Source: Magnetococcales bacterium
GTDB taxonomy: Bacteria > Pseudomonadota > Magnetococcia > Magnetococcales > Magnetaquicoccaceae
Assembly (NCBI GenBank): GCA_015231375.1
Contig: JADGBT010000023.1
Location: forward strand, 1 to 64,000
Length of the DNA: 64,000 nucleotides
Reading direction: 5' to 3'
The notes beneath the pieces were generated by a model that saw only the letters and a program-made list of their open reading frames with translations, searched no databases and was not told where the DNA came from. Position numbers and translations under genes: made by a program. This document shows positions 8,827 to 17,379 of the stretch, one piece after another (position 1 is the first letter of the stretch; every line of letters begins with the position of its first letter).

Positions 8827-9257
8827 ACCAATCCCTCAAGCCGACGCTGAGGCATCTCAAAAGGCGGCAAAGGAGCCACGGCCTCGCTTTTGACCTGACG
8901 CACCGCGTCACGCCATCCTTCCAGCAAGGTGTTCAGATGCCGGATCACCTCGCGAATGAACTCGGGATCCTTGCGCAGATTGGCCTGGGTGAGCCGATCC
9001 AGCATGTAGCCATACAGATCGAACAACTGAATGGCCAACTCTCCCCCTTTTTCAAAGTTCAAGGTGTTTTGCAGCTCGGCGATGATGGCGATGCCGCGAC
9101 GCAGACTCATCTTGTGATCGCTCAAACGACCGCCATTCAACTCTTCGATGGAACGTTCCAGAAAACGGATCGCCCCTTCGTAAAGCAGAATCAGCAAGTC
9201 CTCACGGGAAGCGGTGTTGGCCCGGGAACTTTTATAACTGCGCAAGCCATAAGACAT
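8823..9257 (-). CDS. fliS: flagellar export chaperone FliS, copy 1
   Basis: Cytoplasmic chaperone of 144 residues that binds the flagellin C-terminus and prevents premature polymerisation. The N-terminal segment, the LLYEGAIRFLE helix and the DLYGYMLDRLTQAN segment are typical of FliS. It lies 15 bp after a second, divergent fliS and is coupled to the fliT-like gene. The presence of three flagellin types in the window may explain two chaperones. Confidence 0.92.
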   Translation of the reverse strand: MSYGLRSYKSSRANTASREDLLILLYEGAIRFLERSIEELNGGRLSDHKMSLRRGIAIIAELQNTLNFEKGGELAIQLFDLYGYMLDRLTQANLRKDPEFIREVIRHLNTLLEGWRDAVRQVKSEAVAPLPPFEMPQRRLEGLV

Positions 9258-9272
9258 GGCGGGTATTCACCC

Positions 9273-9683
9273 TCAATGGTCCATGGAAACCGCGACCGCA
9301 GGTGCCTGAAGCCCCCGCCAGCCATCCAACAGAATACGCAACTGTTCGATCACCCGGTGGATGAACTCGGACTCATGGGTCAAACCCGCCTGGGTGAGAC
9401 TGTCGAGCATGTAGCCGTAGAGATCGTTCAACTGGGCCGGAACCTGTCCCGCCTGGGAGAAATCGAGGGTTTTCTGGAACTCCTCGATGATGCGGCGACC
9501 ACGCTGCATCCAATGTTTGAACTCGGCCACCCGACCATCCTCGCACGCCCTGGCCGCCTGCTCCAGAAACTGGATGCACCCTTCGTAAAGCTGGACCAAA
9601 ACATCCAACTGCGAAACGTTCTCCTCATTGACCGGAGGAGGGGGAGCGAATGGCGCAGTGCTTTCCATGTGTTGAATTTCCAC
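9273..9683 (-). CDS. fliS: flagellar export chaperone FliS, copy 2 (divergent)
   Basis: Second FliS, 136 residues. VQLYEGCIQFLEQA and DLYGYMLDSLTQAG align with copy 1, but the first 20 residues are different: a proline-rich stretch replaces the usual SYxS segment that contacts flagellin. The start may be at 9683 or at the second Met at 9668. It is probably co-transcribed with fliD upstream (99-bp gap). It may serve a different flagellin client from copy 1; that is inference. Confidence 0.85.
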   Translation of the reverse strand: MEIQHMESTAPFAPPPPVNEENVSQLDVLVQLYEGCIQFLEQAARACEDGRVAEFKHWMQRGRRIIEEFQKTLDFSQAGQVPAQLNDLYGYMLDSLTQAGLTHESEFIHRVIEQLRILLDGWRGLQAPAVAVSMDH

Positions 9684-9782
9684 AACCTTTCTCCATGAAC
9701 TGCTGGAGGCACAAGAGTTCCCGATGCCATTATTTCACATGACAGGATGCATACGCAATCCCGTCGGACTGTACCGCCCGGA

Positions 9783-11243
9783 TCAACCGCCCAGTTTCGA
9801 GAGGGACGTGAGCAGTGAACCGCTGGAGCTGTTCATTCTGGTGATCAACTGCTCCAGATTGGAGAATTTCTTGGTCAGGTTTTCCCGCACCTGTTCCAGA
9901 CGGGTGTTCTCCCGTTCGATGTTCTTTTCCAACCGGTCGAGCCGGGCCTTGAGGCCATCCTTGCGACCCGTGAGCGCGCCATCGGTGCTGGAAGTCAACT
10001 CATCGATGAGATCGGCCATGCGGAAGGCCACACCCTCGGTGAACGTATCCCCGGTCGAGGTGTGTTCGGAGGTGAACAGTTTGGTGATGCCGTTGAAATC
10101 ATACGCCAGGGCGTCATCCAGGGATGTACTGTCGAAGCTGATTTTGCCGGTCTTCTGATCGGTGCGCAACCCCATGGACGCCAGGGTCGAATAGGGCGCC
10201 AAGTCGCCCGAGGAGTTCTGGGTCGCGGTATTCAACACCGAGCGCATTTGCGACAACACGCTGCGCGCCACGGTGTCACCGGAGAGGGTGTCGCTTTTGT
10301 GGGTGTTGACGTAATCGACCACCGCGTTGTAACTGTCCAGAAAACCGGTCAAGACCGTTTTCATGGCCGTGGTGTCGTTCTGGATGGTGACCTTGATGGT
10401 GGATCCCACGGTGCCGATCGCATCGTTGTAGCCATCCCCGTCACTGTCGGTGACGGTGGTGCTGCTGGTGACCTCCTGGAGATTCAAGGTCACGCCGGTG
10501 AGGGCGTCGGTCACCTGATTCGACGAACTGACCACATCGATGCCATCGATGTTCAAGATCGCGTCCTGAGGCGCGACCGTTTGGGTGAAGCTGAATCCCG
10601 AGGTGACGGCGGTGATGCGACTCCCCTTGGTGCCGCCTGAGTCCGTGTAGACGCCACTGTCTTTGGCGGTCAGCAGCAACCGATACTTGGAGCCATCGTA
10701 AAGCACGCTGGCGCTCACGCCTTCCTCATCCCCGTAATCGATCCCGTTGATGGCGGAAGCCAGATCGCTTAAGGTCATGGTCTCCAGGTCGCTGGAGTCG
10801 AAACCGGACGTGGTGCCGGTGCCATAGAGCGTACCGTTGTAGGTGAAGGAAAGATTGGCGCCCGTCCCCAGGGTGGTGGTGGCGGTGGCAAGGCCCGAGG
10901 AGGCATCCATGGCATAGGTGTCATAGGTAGCCAACTGCCCCACGGCGATGGAGTGGATGGAAGCCAGAGCGGTACTGTCGGCGCTCGCGGTGATGTAGTC
11001 CTCATTCGACGAGGTGACGGTGTGCGGGGACCAAGCCGAGGTCTCCTGAAGCTCCTTGGACTTGGCCTCCAACGCGAGCATTTTGGTTTCCAGCTCACCG
11101 ATGGCGGTCTGCTGGCCCGTGAAGAAAGTCTGATCGCGCTCGTAGGCTTTCAAACGGGTCTTCTGCGCGTTGACCAGCTGATCCACCATGTCTGCGGGCA
11201 AGCCGCTGGCCATGCCCGAAATGGTTACGCTACCGAGTGCCAT
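9783..11243 (-). CDS. fliD: flagellar filament cap protein FliD
   Basis: Hook-associated protein 2 of 486 residues, which forms the cap under which flagellin folds at the filament tip. The N-terminal ISGMASGLPADMVDQLVNAQ is the FliD_N signature. A beta-rich Ser/Thr central region follows, and the C-terminal coiled coil ends with SLEQL-like helices (LEQLITRMNSS). It follows the flagellin terminator and heads the fliD-fliS-fliS-fliT-like group. No convincing sigma-54 site was found just upstream. Confidence 0.95.
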   Translation of the reverse strand: MALGSVTISGMASGLPADMVDQLVNAQKTRLKAYERDQTFFTGQQTAIGELETKMLALEAKSKELQETSAWSPHTVTSSNEDYITASADSTALASIHSIAVGQLATYDTYAMDASSGLATATTTLGTGANLSFTYNGTLYGTGTTSGFDSSDLETMTLSDLASAINGIDYGDEEGVSASVLYDGSKYRLLLTAKDSGVYTDSGGTKGSRITAVTSGFSFTQTVAPQDAILNIDGIDVVSSSNQVTDALTGVTLNLQEVTSSTTVTDSDGDGYNDAIGTVGSTIKVTIQNDTTAMKTVLTGFLDSYNAVVDYVNTHKSDTLSGDTVARSVLSQMRSVLNTATQNSSGDLAPYSTLASMGLRTDQKTGKISFDSTSLDDALAYDFNGITKLFTSEHTSTGDTFTEGVAFRMADLIDELTSSTDGALTGRKDGLKARLDRLEKNIERENTRLEQVRENLTKKFSNLEQLITRMNSSSGSLLTSLSKLGG

Positions 11244-11544
11244 GCTCTGCTCCTCATCATTGACTGGAAATCGGCTGGAACCCGGGCCGGTGTTGCCTCA
11301 GGTTGCGCCATACAACAATTCCCGCGACTTCCGAACCCCTTCCCGCTCAAAGACCCTGCTCAGAACTCCTGCTCAAAAGCTCCGGTTCGACCGATTATGG
11401 AATCTTATCGGTCGAACCGGAGCCTGGCTTGCGTCAAAAATTCACGGGATGGCCATCCGCGACCATCGTCTTTCAAAGCAACGCGAGATGGATCCAGGAC
11501 ACGGCGACGAGGCTGCGTCACGACCGAAGAACATCTGCTGCGCG
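11244..11544. other. intergenic region between flagellin 1 and fliD
   Basis: This 301-bp gap contains the strong flagellin terminator at 11379-11423. The part next to fliD presumably holds a promoter or receives read-through, but I see no site I would name. No gene is supported here. Confidence 0.5.
11379..11423 (-). terminator. terminator of flagellin 1
   Basis: A perfect 17-bp stem (11379-11395 with 11407-11423) encloses an 11-base loop, 122 bp after the flagellin stop codon. On the minus strand it is followed by a short T-run (TTTT). It probably ends the fliW-flagellin transcript. Confidence 0.75.
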
Positions 11545-12366
11545 TTACTTGCCGAGCAACTGCAACGCCAACTGGGGCTGTTGATTGGCCTGGGCCAACA
11601 CCGCCGTACCGGCCTGCTGCAAGATCGCATTGCGGGTCAAGGTGGCGGTTTCGTTGGCGATATCCGCATCCATGATACGGGAACGGGCCGCCGACATGTT
11701 CTCCACCACATTGGACAGATTGGCGATGATCGCCTCGAAACGGTTCTGGATCGCGCCCAGATTGGCCCGGCTTTCAGAAACGCTGTCCAAAGCGCTGCTG
11801 ATCGTACTCAAAGCCTGGGACGCACCGGCAGCGGTGGAGATGGTCACGGTACTCACACCCAAAGCGCCCCAAGTGGCCGCCGCGATGGAAACCTTGATGG
11901 TCTGCCCTTCCTTGGTGCCCACCTGGAACACCTTGCCCAGGAACGTACCATCCAGCATCTTGGAACCGTTGAACTCCACATCCTGGGAGATGCGCTGAAT
12001 CTCGGAGAGGAGCTGGGTCACCTCCTTTTGGAGATCGGCCCGGTCCGAACTGGTGTTGGTGGCATTGGCCGCCTGCACCGCCAACTCCCGGATCCGCTGA
12101 AGGGCATTGCCGGTCTCCTGCAAGGCGCCTTCGGCCACCTGGGACAAGGAGATGCCATCGTTGGCATTCCGGACCGCCTGATTCAAACCGCGAATCTGGG
12201 AGGTCATGCGGGTGCTGATCGCCAATCCGGCCGCGTCGTCCTTGGCCGAGTTGATCCGCAGACCCGAGGCCAAACGGGCGAAGGTCTGGCTCAAAGAACC
12301 GGTGGATCGCTCCAGGTTACGTTGGGCGTTGAGGGAGGCGACATTGGTATTGATAAAAAGTGGCAT
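11545..12366 (-). CDS. fliC: flagellin 1
   Basis: Filament subunit of 273 residues, short for a flagellin. The conserved D0/D1 N-terminus ([14 protein letters not shown], then [17 protein letters not shown]) and C-terminus ([28 protein letters not shown]) are complete. Between them is only about 70 residues of variable sequence, so the outer D2/D3 domains are minimal. A good ribosome site (GAAGGA) precedes the ATG. It lies 33 bp after a fliW gene and is probably driven by the sigma-54-like site upstream of that gene. Confidence 0.96.
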   Translation of the reverse strand: MPLFINTNVASLNAQRNLERSTGSLSQTFARLASGLRINSAKDDAAGLAISTRMTSQIRGLNQAVRNANDGISLSQVAEGALQETGNALQRIRELAVQAANATNTSSDRADLQKEVTQLLSEIQRISQDVEFNGSKMLDGTFLGKVFQVGTKEGQTIKVSIAAATWGALGVSTVTISTAAGASQALSTISSALDSVSESRANLGAIQNRFEAIIANLSNVVENMSAARSRIMDADIANETATLTRNAILQQAGTAVLAQANQQPQLALQLLGK

Positions 12367-12399
12367 GGCCTTAATCCTTCTTTATTTCGCAAGTATCGG

Positions 12400-12891
12400 T
12401 CAGGAAACCGCAACCATTTGTTTGACAGCCCTTTTTCCTCTCGTTTGCTCCCGGTAGGCACCACGCATCTCATAAGGGATCAACGGCTGACGCGCCGAAT
12501 ATTCCTTGATCACCACCTGCCGACCGCGACGATTGCGCACATTCACCACCACCGGTCCGGCCAGATTGGTTCTCATATCTTCGGGTTTGCCATCCGGAAT
12601 GGTCAGCAGCGAGAAAACTTCCATATCCTCGCCCTTCTCCAGCCCGATGGCTGCGGTATCCGCATCCTCGACAAGAAATTCCAGTTCCGAGAAGAAGTCG
12701 AACGGATTGATCACGATGAACGCGATTTCCGGCTCATCCACGGACTGAAACCAGAAGAATGAGGAGTCATCCGAATAAGGAAACATCAGATACCGTTTGC
12801 TGTTGGGGAATCCCATCATGCCTTGTTCAAGGCTGATCAATTCATCCTCCACATACTTCAGGGTCCCGAACCGCGTCCCGTGCACTTCCAT
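12400..12891 (-). CDS. fliW: flagellar assembly factor FliW, copy 1
   Basis: FliW of 163 residues. In characterised bacteria FliW binds flagellin and, when free, antagonises the RNA-binding repressor CsrA, so flagellin export feeds back on its translation. FGTLKYVEDELISLEQGMMGFP-type N-terminus (start only) and the PDGKPEDMRTNLAGPVVVN core are diagnostic. It sits directly upstream of flagellin 1, and a second fliW has the same relation to flagellin 2. No csrA is seen in the window. A ribosome site AAGGAG lies upstream of the ATG. Confidence 0.93.
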   Translation of the reverse strand: MEVHGTRFGTLKYVEDELISLEQGMMGFPNSKRYLMFPYSDDSSFFWFQSVDEPEIAFIVINPFDFFSELEFLVEDADTAAIGLEKGEDMEVFSLLTIPDGKPEDMRTNLAGPVVVNVRNRRGRQVVIKEYSARQPLIPYEMRGAYREQTRGKRAVKQMVAVS

Positions 12892-13028
12892 GACTCTTCA
12901 CTCCTTCTATTGCCGCAGAAGCATCCCGTTTCATGAAACCGTTGCCGGACTTCGTCGCACCCAAACAAACCACACCCTGTGCATTTTTTTCCGATCAGAC
13001 GGCTGACAATCTCGACTGCCTTATATAA

Positions 13029-13044
13029 AGCATCTTCCATGCCA
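13029..13044 (-). promoter_or_regulatory. sigma-54-like promoter of fliW1-flagellin 1
   Basis: On the minus strand the sequence TGGCATGGAAGATGCT has the GG and GC doublets at the exact ten-base separation of a -24/-12 promoter. Transcription would begin near 13017, giving a leader of about 125 bases before fliW. The same TGGCATG half-site occurs upstream of flgK. Confidence 0.6.
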
Positions 13045-13204
13045 AACAATTCATTACATCCAATCCGACTTTCCTGGCCTTATACCGCTTTTTCCAGGCA
13101 AAAATTGCCTCCGACCAGCCCACTGCCCTGCCAATTCGTCAAAAAAATCCACCTGCACCCCATTCCACCGATTCATCCGATTTCCGACACCCAGACATTG
13201 ATTT

Positions 13205-13251
13205 GACACTCCATCCCAACCCGCGCGTGCAGCGGGGATGGGATGGAGTGT
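13205..13251 (-). terminator. hairpin after flagellin 2
   Basis: A long stem of about 19 bp with one bulge lies between 13205 and 13251, a few bases after the stop of the giant flagellin. The sequence beyond it on the minus strand has no T-run. It probably ends or stabilises the flgK-flgL-fliW-flagellin transcript. Confidence 0.6.
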
Positions 13252-13258
13252 TCGCGAC

Positions 13259-15553
13259 TCAACGCAAAAGCTGCAAGGCCAACTGGGGTTGCTGATTGGC
13301 CTGAGCCAGAATGGCCGTGCCCGCCTGCTGCATGATCGACAACTTGGTGAGATTGGCCGTCTCGGCGGCGATGTCCGCATCCAGAATCCGGGAGCGGGCT
13401 GCGGAGACGTTCTCCACCACGTTGGACAGATTGGCGATGTTGGCCTCGAACCGATTCTGGATAGCGCCCAGTTCCGCCCGGGTCGAAGAGACCCGATCAA
13501 TGGCTCCGGCAATGATGGCCAGCATCTGACCGGCGGCCTTGGCTCCGTTCAACGGCGGATTGGTGGCGTTCGTGGTCGGCGGATTAAAGGGCAACGTGGG
13601 ATCCGTGGGCACCGAGGCGCCGGTGATGTCCACCAAAGGCGACGGCGGGAAGGAGTTGGATCCCGAGGTGTCGATCAACCACTCCGGCACCACCAGATGT
13701 TCGTCCGCAGCCGGTTTGGCGCCGAACTTGGCCGCATAAGAGACCGCGAAATCCCGCGAATCCAGCACCCGCGCCATGTTGTCGGCAGCCGTGTTGGCCT
13801 GGGAGACCGTGGAACCGAGATTGGAGGCGGCCTTGCCACCCGCCGCGATCACCTTGGCGATGTCGATGGACAGATTCTTGCCGGCATCGGCCTTGCGGGC
13901 GGCGGCGGCAGCGGTTTCGATGTCCGCGCCCTGGCTGATGGCGGCCCGGAACGCATTGACCACTTCCAGGATGTTGCCCACCGGCACATCCTTGACACCC
14001 GAGGCGTTCACTGCGTTCTCCAGCACCACCGACGTACTGGTGGAGGTGCTGATGGCGTTCACCACCGCGTCCTTGGTGGCCACAGCCGAGGCAGCCACGC
14101 CAGCCGAAGTCGCCGTGCCGCCGCTGTTGACATTCTTGGCCGCCGCCACGATCACCTTGGCCTCATCCAGGGTCAAGGAGCTGCCGGCATCGGCGCGCAC
14201 CGCAGCCAGAGCGATCTCGTCGGCGGTATCACCGTTGCTGATGCCGGTGGTGATGGCGCTCACCACGGCAGCCTGGTCGTTGGCATGCACATGGGTGGCC
14301 GCCACACCGGCGGTCGTCAATCCGGAAACCGTGCCATCGGAATTGGTGATGGCCGTGACCACCGCGCTGCGGGTGGAGGTTTCCGCCGCCTTGTAGGCTG
14401 CGGCGGCGATCACCTGGGCCTTGTCCAGCGACAGGCTGGAGTCGGCGTTACGGATGGTCTGGGCCGCAGCGGCGTTGCGGGCGTCCACCACGCTGGCGCC
14501 GGGACGGGAGGCGGCGATCACCGCAGCCGCCGCCACCTTGGCCTGAGCGGAACTGATGCCCGAATTGGCGGTGGTGATGGTCGCGGCCACAGTCTCCACG
14601 GATTCCCCACCCGTCAAGGACAAAGCGGTCAACGCGGTTTCCACCGTGGTATCTTCGCTGCCGCCATTGGCCGCCTTGACCGCCGCCTTGTAGGCATCGG
14701 CCTTGATGGTCGTGGAGGTGGTGGACAACGCGCCCAGCTTGTTGGCCACATCCGAATCGCCGGGAGAAGAGGCGCCGGACACGGCGGTATCGGCCGCCGT
14801 CAACGCCGCGATATTCCCCTCGAACGCCTCGATCATGCTGTCGGCCACCTTGGTGGGATCCGTGGTCCAAGGAGACGATTTGGAAGAGTCGGCATTGGCG
14901 ATGGCATTGATGCCCACGGCCACGTTGGAGCTGAACAGCTTGGAATTGGACAGGGCCGGATTCGGCGCCTTGATGACCATTCCTTTGATCTTGCTGTTGA
15001 ACACACTCTCCGCCGCATTGGGATTGGCCAGTTGCGTCTGGGAAAGCAGCGTTTCGGCGCGGGCGTCGGCCAGGGTCACGGTGACGGTCTGGTCCTCGCG
15101 GGCACCGACGTGGAACACCAGAGGCTGGGTCTCGCCGTTGAGCATCGGCCAGTTGTTGAACTCGGTCTCCTGGGCCACCCGCTCCAACTCGCCGAGCAAC
15201 TGGTTGATCTCTTGTTGCAGGCTGAGACGATCGGCGTCGCTGTTGGTGGCGTTGGCCGCCTGGACCGCCAGTTCGTTCATGCGTTGCAGCATGTTGGAAT
15301 GCTCGGCCAACGCCCCTTCGGCCACCTGGGAGACCGAAATGCCATCGTTGGCGTTGCGCACCGCCTGGGTCAGCCCCCGGATCTGGGAGGTCATCCGATT
15401 GGAAATCGCCAGTCCGGCGGCATCATCACCCGCCGTGTTGATGCGCAGTCCCGAGGAGAGACGGGCGAACACCTTGTTCAGCTCCCCGGTGGAACCCAAC
15501 AGGTTCCGTTGCGAATTCAAGGAGGCGATATTGGTATTGATATAGAGCGGCAT
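13259..15553 (-). CDS. giant flagellin 2 with repeat-bearing central domain
   Basis: Flagellin of 764 residues, nearly three times flagellin 1. Residues 1-170 and about 670-764 are standard D0/D1 halves ([32 protein letters not shown]). The central 500 residues are Ala/Val/Thr/Ser-rich and contain a degenerate repeat: RNADSSLSLDKAQVIAAAA (368-386), RADAGSSLTLDEAKVIVAAA (453-472) and RKADAGKNLSIDIAKVIAA (553-571), with AVVxAI strands at 397, 429 and 496. A proline-rich piece (630-668) precedes the C-terminal half. It follows fliW2 by 47 bp. The central domain should project from the filament surface; its role is unknown. Confidence 0.93.
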   Translation of the reverse strand: MPLYINTNIASLNSQRNLLGSTGELNKVFARLSSGLRINTAGDDAAGLAISNRMTSQIRGLTQAVRNANDGISVSQVAEGALAEHSNMLQRMNELAVQAANATNSDADRLSLQQEINQLLGELERVAQETEFNNWPMLNGETQPLVFHVGAREDQTVTVTLADARAETLLSQTQLANPNAAESVFNSKIKGMVIKAPNPALSNSKLFSSNVAVGINAIANADSSKSSPWTTDPTKVADSMIEAFEGNIAALTAADTAVSGASSPGDSDVANKLGALSTTSTTIKADAYKAAVKAANGGSEDTTVETALTALSLTGGESVETVAATITTANSGISSAQAKVAAAAVIAASRPGASVVDARNAAAAQTIRNADSSLSLDKAQVIAAAAYKAAETSTRSAVVTAITNSDGTVSGLTTAGVAATHVHANDQAAVVSAITTGISNGDTADEIALAAVRADAGSSLTLDEAKVIVAAAKNVNSGGTATSAGVAASAVATKDAVVNAISTSTSTSVVLENAVNASGVKDVPVGNILEVVNAFRAAISQGADIETAAAAARKADAGKNLSIDIAKVIAAGGKAASNLGSTVSQANTAADNMARVLDSRDFAVSYAAKFGAKPAADEHLVVPEWLIDTSGSNSFPPSPLVDITGASVPTDPTLPFNPPTTNATNPPLNGAKAAGQMLAIIAGAIDRVSSTRAELGAIQNRFEANIANLSNVVENVSAARSRILDADIAAETANLTKLSIMQQAGTAILAQANQQPQLALQLLR

Positions 15554-15600
15554 GGTTCGGTTTCCTTCAGGTTCTGGTCATTCGATTTCGATGGACGATA

Positions 15601-16149
15601 TCAGCCAACGGCGGCGATTTTCTGAGGAACGATCTTGTCCCTCCGGAAACGTCGGCGCGCCTCCTGCCGACCCATCCGCCGATTCTCGGCTTCACGCTCT
15701 TGCATATAGGTTTGACGCAAATCTTGCGGGATCAAGGACTGCCGGGGCGAATACTCCTTGATCAGAATCTGACGGCCCATGCGGTTGACGGTGTTCACCA
15801 CCACCGGACCGGCCAGATTGGTCCGCATCTCCTCGGGACGCCCTTCCGGGATGGTCACCAGGGAAAAAATTTCCACCTCGTCACCGCTGGGACAGCCGAT
15901 CGCTTCCGCATCCGCATCCTGGATGACAAACTCCATTTCCGCGAAGAAGTCGAACGGATTGATGACGATGAAGGCGATCTCGGGTTCATCCACCGACTGC
16001 AACCAAAAGAACGACGAGTCCTGACCATACGGGAACAAAAGAAAGCGTCTGCTCAACGGAAAACCAAGCAGTCCCTCGTTCAGGACGATTACTTCCTCTT
16101 CTTTGAACTCCAGCACGCCGAACCGGGTACCGTGAATTTCCATTGCCAT
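15601..16149 (-). CDS. fliW: flagellar assembly factor FliW, copy 2
   Basis: Second FliW, 182 residues, clearly homologous to copy 1 over the first 150 residues (NEGLLGFPLSRRFLLFPY, EEMRTNLAGPVVVN). It carries a longer, strongly basic C-terminal tail (about 155-175) that copy 1 lacks. It lies between flgL and the giant flagellin, so its client is probably that protein. The start is the Met at 16149 or the one two codons later. Confidence 0.93.
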   Translation of the reverse strand: MAMEIHGTRFGVLEFKEEEVIVLNEGLLGFPLSRRFLLFPYGQDSSFFWLQSVDEPEIAFIVINPFDFFAEMEFVIQDADAEAIGCPSGDEVEIFSLVTIPEGRPEEMRTNLAGPVVVNTVNRMGRQILIKEYSPRQSLIPQDLRQTYMQEREAENRRMGRQEARRRFRRDKIVPQKIAAVG

Positions 16150-16167
16150 TCCTCCACTCCCTGAATC

Positions 16168-17358
16168 TTATTGAATGAAATCTATTAAAGAGGTATTCAT
16201 GACCTGTCGTTGCGTGGCGGTCATGACCTGCATGGCCTGAGAGGCCTGCTCCAGGTCGGACAACACCTTGAACAGATCGGCTTCCACGTTGTCGGCGCGC
16301 ACCTGGGTCAACGAACTTTCGTCCGACTCCAAGGTGGAAGACACCGCCTGAACCTGCATGTTGCGAATACCTGTCACACCCTGAAGATCCGAGACCTGAG
16401 CCCGTCCCTCCTGTACCCGATTCAATTGCAATGCCACTTCTGTCGGGTCGGCGCGCAATAATGCGCCCCGCAAGGCGGCCATCGAGCCCAGAAGGTTGAC
16501 ACCTCGGGCATAATTTCCTGTTCCTTCCAGGAGTTCCTGCCCGGTCACATTGCCGGGAAGCACCTCTCCCTGACGCGCCCGAATCGGCCTGTCCGCGTTA
16601 CCGCCTTGATACTGGGGCACCACCTCGAAGTAATAGCTGTCCCCGGTGTTCGGCGTGCCGGTCACGGTGAATTTGACACCCTGCCCCAGATCCAGTTGAC
16701 CATTCTCGTCCAGGGAGGCCGCTTCCTGATCCACCCCGTTGATATTGGCCTGATATTGATTGCTGGCCGCCAGATAAGAGATCTTGACGCTCAACGGCAG
16801 ATTGTCCGGGGTCTGCCCTTCGGTGACCGATCCGGCAAAACCGCTGCCCGCCGTCGCCAGACTCTTGCCGTCCGCGCTCTTCACCTGGACCGCCGTAGCC
16901 GTCAATTTGTTGTCGTCAAACGGCGTCCGCAGCTTGCCCCCCCCGAACAACGGCACCTCATCGAGTTCGCTGTTCACGCTGGAGATCATGTCCTGATACC
17001 AGGCGAGAGGCTTCTGAGCCGCAGCCGTCAAGGTGGAAGGATTGCCCCCGATCATGCTTTCGCCAAGCTGCATGACCAGATCCTGGGCATCCAGAAAGGT
17101 GTCATGCATCTGACTCATGTGGCTTTCGGCCATCGTCAACCGTTCGCTGGCAAACTGCGTGGTCTTTTTCAGGCTCTGCACCCCGGAAAGATCCGAGGAG
17201 AAGATCATGTGCCGATAGACTCCGGAAGGATCGTCCGAAGGACGATTGGTCCTCTGGCCGCTTACGCTCTGCTCCTGGACCTTCAGAATCTCCTGCTGCT
17301 GATTCTGCAAAGCGTTGGCGCCGGATTTGAACAGCAGATTGTTGGTAACACGCATCAT
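16168..17358 (-). CDS. flgL: flagellar hook-filament junction protein FlgL
   Basis: Hook-associated protein 3 of 396 residues, secreted through the flagellar export apparatus to join hook and filament. The N-terminal MRVTNNLLFKSGANALQNQQ and the flagellin-like SGQRTNRPSDDPSG segment, plus the C-terminal helix ending in MNTSLIDFIQ, define it. It is 21 bp after flgK and 18 bp before fliW2, in one probable operon. Confidence 0.95.
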   Translation of the reverse strand: MMRVTNNLLFKSGANALQNQQQEILKVQEQSVSGQRTNRPSDDPSGVYRHMIFSSDLSGVQSLKKTTQFASERLTMAESHMSQMHDTFLDAQDLVMQLGESMIGGNPSTLTAAAQKPLAWYQDMISSVNSELDEVPLFGGGKLRTPFDDNKLTATAVQVKSADGKSLATAGSGFAGSVTEGQTPDNLPLSVKISYLAASNQYQANINGVDQEAASLDENGQLDLGQGVKFTVTGTPNTGDSYYFEVVPQYQGGNADRPIRARQGEVLPGNVTGQELLEGTGNYARGVNLLGSMAALRGALLRADPTEVALQLNRVQEGRAQVSDLQGVTGIRNMQVQAVSSTLESDESSLTQVRADNVEADLFKVLSDLEQASQAMQVMTATQRQVMNTSLIDFIQ

Positions 17359-17379
17359 GGGACAGAACTCCTTTACACC

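Noticed and set aside
11295-11310. Possible sigma-54 site upstream of fliD
   Set aside because: The GG and GC doublets are eleven bases apart, not ten, and the rest of the consensus is poor.
13238-15625. Long open frame of 795 codons opposite the giant flagellin
   Set aside because: It mirrors a highly biased GC-rich gene, has no domain and no ribosome site; the flagellin on the other strand is certain.
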